Below, piece by piece: positions 61,283 through 64,000 of a stretch of 64,000 bases of DNA; position 1 is the stretch's first letter; each line of letters opens with the position of its first letter. Both the position numbers and the translations under genes were made by a program. Location of the stretch: NCBI GenBank assembly GCA_037178625.1, contig CM074127.1:1674001-1738000 (forward strand), in the 5' to 3' direction. The notes under the pieces are model-generated. The model saw only the letters and a program-made list of their open reading frames with translations. It did no database searches and had not been told where the DNA came from. The DNA is from Skeletonema tropicum. Its lineage: Eukaryota; Bacillariophyta; Thalassiosirophyceae; Thalassiosirales; Thalassiosiraceae.

Positions 61283-64000
61283 TGACTGGCCCACAGCTCC
61301 ACAGAACACCATATCGTATCTATCGTCGCCAATACGAGCATGAGCCGCTTCTAGTGGCCCATTATATTTCGTGGTGATACTACACAAGCACATGAGCCCT
61401 GCTTAGTCGGATAGCTTACGTTCAAGCGAAGCTACAACATCATAGCTGATTTGAGCGGTCCAATTGGGGCTGGCCCGCGCGGAGCTCCATAGAACACCAT
61501 ATCGTATCTATCGTCGCCAATACGAGCATGAGCCGCTTCTAGTGGCCCATTATACTTCGTGGTAATACTACACAACACTATGAGCGCTGCTCAGTCGGAT
61601 AGCTTACGTTCAAGCGAAGCTACAACGTCGTAGCTGATCTGAGTTGTTTAACCTGGGCTGGCCCGCGCGCATCTCCATAGAACACCATACATATCGTATC
61701 TATCGTCGTCAATACGAGCATGAGCCGCTTCTAGTGGCGCATTTTATTTCGCGGTGATACTACACAAGCTTATTTGCGCTGCTCAGTCGGATAGCTTACG
61801 TTCAAGCGAAGCTACAACATCGTAGCTGATTTGAGCGGTCCAATTGGGGCTGGCCCGCGCGGAGCTCCACAGAACACCATATCGTATCTATCGTCGTCAA
61901 TACGAGCATGAGCCGCTTCTAGTGGCCCATTATACTTCGTGGTGATACTACACAAGCACATGAGCGCTGCTCAGTCGGATAGCTTACGTTCAAGCGAAGC
62001 TACAACGTCTTAGCTGTTCTGAGCGGTCCAATAGGGGCTGGCCCGCGAGCTCCACAGAACACCATATCGTATCTATTGACGTCAATATGAGCATGAGCCG
62101 CTTCTAGTGGCCCTTTATACTTCGCGTTGATACTACACAAGCAAATAAGCGTTGCTCAGTCGGATAGCTTACGTTCAAGCGAAGCTACAACGTCGTAGCT
62201 GATCTGAGCGGTCCAATTGGGGCTGGCCCGCGCGCATCTCACAAGATCACCATATCGTATCTATCGTCGTCAATACGAGCATGAGCCGCTTCTAGTGGCC
62301 CATTACACTTCGTGGTGATACTTCACAAGCTTATTTGCGCTGCTCTTTCAGATAGCTTACGTTCAAGCAAAGCTACAACGTCGTAGCTGATCTGAGCGGT
62401 CCAATAGGGGCTGGCCCGCGCGTATCTCACAAGAGCACCATATCGTATCCATCGTCGTCAATACGAGCATGAGCCGCTTCTAGTGGCCCATTATATTTCG
62501 TGGTGATACTACACAAGCTTATTTGCGCTGCTCAGTCGGATAGCTTACGTTCAAGCGAAGCTACAACGTCGTAGCTGTTCTGAGCGGTCCAATTGGGGCT
62601 GGCCCGCAGCTCCACAGAACACCATATCGTATCTATCGTCGTCAATACGAGCATGAGCCGCTTCTAGTGGCCCATTATACTTCGTGGTGATACTACAAAA
62701 GCACATGAGCGATGCTCTTTCAGATAGCTTACGTTGAAGCGAAGCTACAACGTCGTAGCTGTTCTGAGCGGTCCAATTGGGGCTGGCCCGCGCGGAGCTC
62801 CACAGAACACCATATCGTATCTATCGTCGTCAATACGAGCATGAGCCGCTTCTAGTGGCCCATTATACTTCGTGGTGATACTACACAAGCAAATGAGCGC
62901 TGCTCAGTCGGATAGCTTACGTTGAAGCGAAGCTACAACGTCGTAGCTGTTCTGAGCGGTCCAATTGGGGCTGGCCCGCGCGCATCTCACAAGAACACCA
63001 TATCGTATCTATCGTCGTCAATACGAGCATGAGCCGCTTCTAGTGGCCCATTTTATTTCGTGGTGATACTACACAAGCTTATTTGCGCTGCTCAGCCGGA
63101 TAGCTTACGTTCAAGCGAAGCTACAACGTCGTAGCTGATCTGAGCGGTCCAATTGGGGCTGGCCCGCGCGCATCTCCACAGAACACCATATCGTATCTAT
63201 CGTCGTCAATACGAGCATGAGCCGCTTCTAGTGGCCCATTATACTTTGTAGTGATACTATTCAAGCACATGAGCGTTGCTCAATCTGATAGCTTACGTTC
63301 AAGCGAAGCTACAACGTCGTAGCTGATTTGAGCGGTCCAATTGGGGCTGGCCCGCAGCTCCACAGAACACCATATCGTATCTATCGTCGTCAATACGAGC
63401 ATGAGCCGCTTCTAGTGGCCCATTTTATTTCGTCTTGATACTACACAAGCTTATTTGCGCTGCTCAGTCGGATAGCTTACGTTCAAGCGAAGCTACAACG
63501 TCGTAGCTGATCTGAGCGGTCCAATTGGGGCTGGCCCGCAGCTCCACAGAACACCATATCGTATCTATCGTCGTCAATACGAGCATGAGCCGCTTCTAGT
63601 GGCCCATTATATTTCGTGGTGATACTACACAAGCACATGAACGCTGCTCAGTCGGATAGCTTACGTTCAAGCAAAGCTACATCGTCGTAGCTGATCTGAG
63701 CGGTCCAATTGGGGCTGGCCCGCATCTCCACAGAACACCATATCGTATCTATCGTCGTCAATACGAGCATGAGCCGCTTCTAGTGGCCCATTATACTTCG
63801 TGGTGATACTACACAAGCACATGAGCGATGCTCTTTCAGATAGCTTACGTTGAAGCGAAGCTACAACGTCTTAGCTGATCTGAGCGGTCCAATTGGGGCT
63901 GGCCCGCGCGGAGCTCCACAGAGCACCATATCGTATCTATCGTCGTCAATACGAGCATGAGCCGCTTCTAGTGGCCCATTATATTTCGTGGTGATACTAC
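61283..64000. repeat. Satellite array, 184/188-bp units, at least 15 copies
   Basis: Using the marker ATATCGTATC (or its one-base variant), copies start at 61311, 61499, 61691, 61879, 62064, 62252, 62440, 62624, 62812, 63000, 63188, 63372, 63556, 63740, 63928. Spacing is 184, 185, 188 or 192 bases. The four-base variants come from CGCGCGGAGCTCC or CGCGCATCTC versus CGCAGCTCC. Within a unit there is the near-palindrome AGCTACAACGTCGTAGCT. Another two-state segment is GCACATGAGCG or GCTTATTTGCG. Units differ by only a few bases. Lengths are not multiples of three and no frame runs on. The array continues past the window end. The M18 gene ends 287 bases before it. Confidence 0.95.

Noticed and set aside
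61211..61393. A 60-codon minus-strand frame at the array start
   Set aside because: It reads satellite sequence, and the unit length is not a multiple of three, so the frame does not persist in other units.
61283..64000. CRISPR array or tRNA-derived repeats
   Set aside because: Whole units repeat with no unique spacers, the host is a eukaryote, and the GTTCAAGCG segment does not complete a B-box or cloverleaf.

Overview
The window is nuclear DNA of a photosynthetic stramenopile, most likely a centric diatom of the Thalassiosira/Skeletonema/Cyclotella kind. The evidence is of three sorts. Genes are compact, with short GT-AG introns (about 80-165 bases). Several proteins begin with a signal peptide followed by the diatom plastid-entry phenylalanine (A|F or G|F; clearest as SSAAFAPV in the aminopeptidase at 59349). 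There is also a gene for an outer-dynein-arm docking subunit, which fits a centric diatom with flagellated sperm and not a pennate. No rRNA, tRNA or prokaryotic operon was seen.

Layout. 1-7000: gene tail, a ZUP1-type deubiquitinase with two SUMO-interacting motifs, the clamp-loader subunit CTF18 (convergent), and a nuclear-type protein with a piggyBac-like zinc ribbon. 7200-11330: transposon-rich block with a dead hAT element (terminal repeats and 8-bp target duplication visible) next to a long-inverted-repeat foldback element. 11500-16300: helicase-associated-domain protein, plastid TPR protein, membrane-anchored glyoxalase-II-like protein. 17100-23100: RPA32, V-ATPase subunit a (one-base frame break), a spliced plastid protein of SET-like look. 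23500-29100: decayed helicase-associated-domain gene, a LARGE/B4GAT1-type glycosyltransferase, an ODA docking-complex coiled-coil gene (one-base frame break), a decayed 2OG-Fe oxygenase-like gene. 29400-39760: acidic-tailed membrane protein, an unusual DnaJ protein, a foldback MITE, a plastid DUF1823 protein, a decayed retroelement and a tail-anchored protein. 40208-45924: one complete Ty3/gypsy element with LTRs that read as identical and an ATTAT target duplication, sitting about 130 bases in front of a RHBDD1-like rhomboid gene. 46000-61000: ERD2-like receptor, YOP1/REEP protein, a plastid protein with three thioredoxin folds, a four-exon gene of 1182 codons with DUF6824-like modules, a mitochondrial RRM protein, and a plastid-type aspartyl aminopeptidase. 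61283-64000: a satellite array with 184/188-base units that runs off the window.

There are functional themes but no operons. DNA replication and sister-chromatid cohesion are represented by CTF18 and RPA32. The secretory pathway is represented by an ERD2-like receptor, a YOP1/REEP membrane shaper, a rhomboid, V-ATPase and a Golgi glycosyltransferase. At least five proteins are predicted to go to the plastid. Intron positions were read by eye from splice consensus, preserved frame and family alignment remembered from general knowledge; no search was run.
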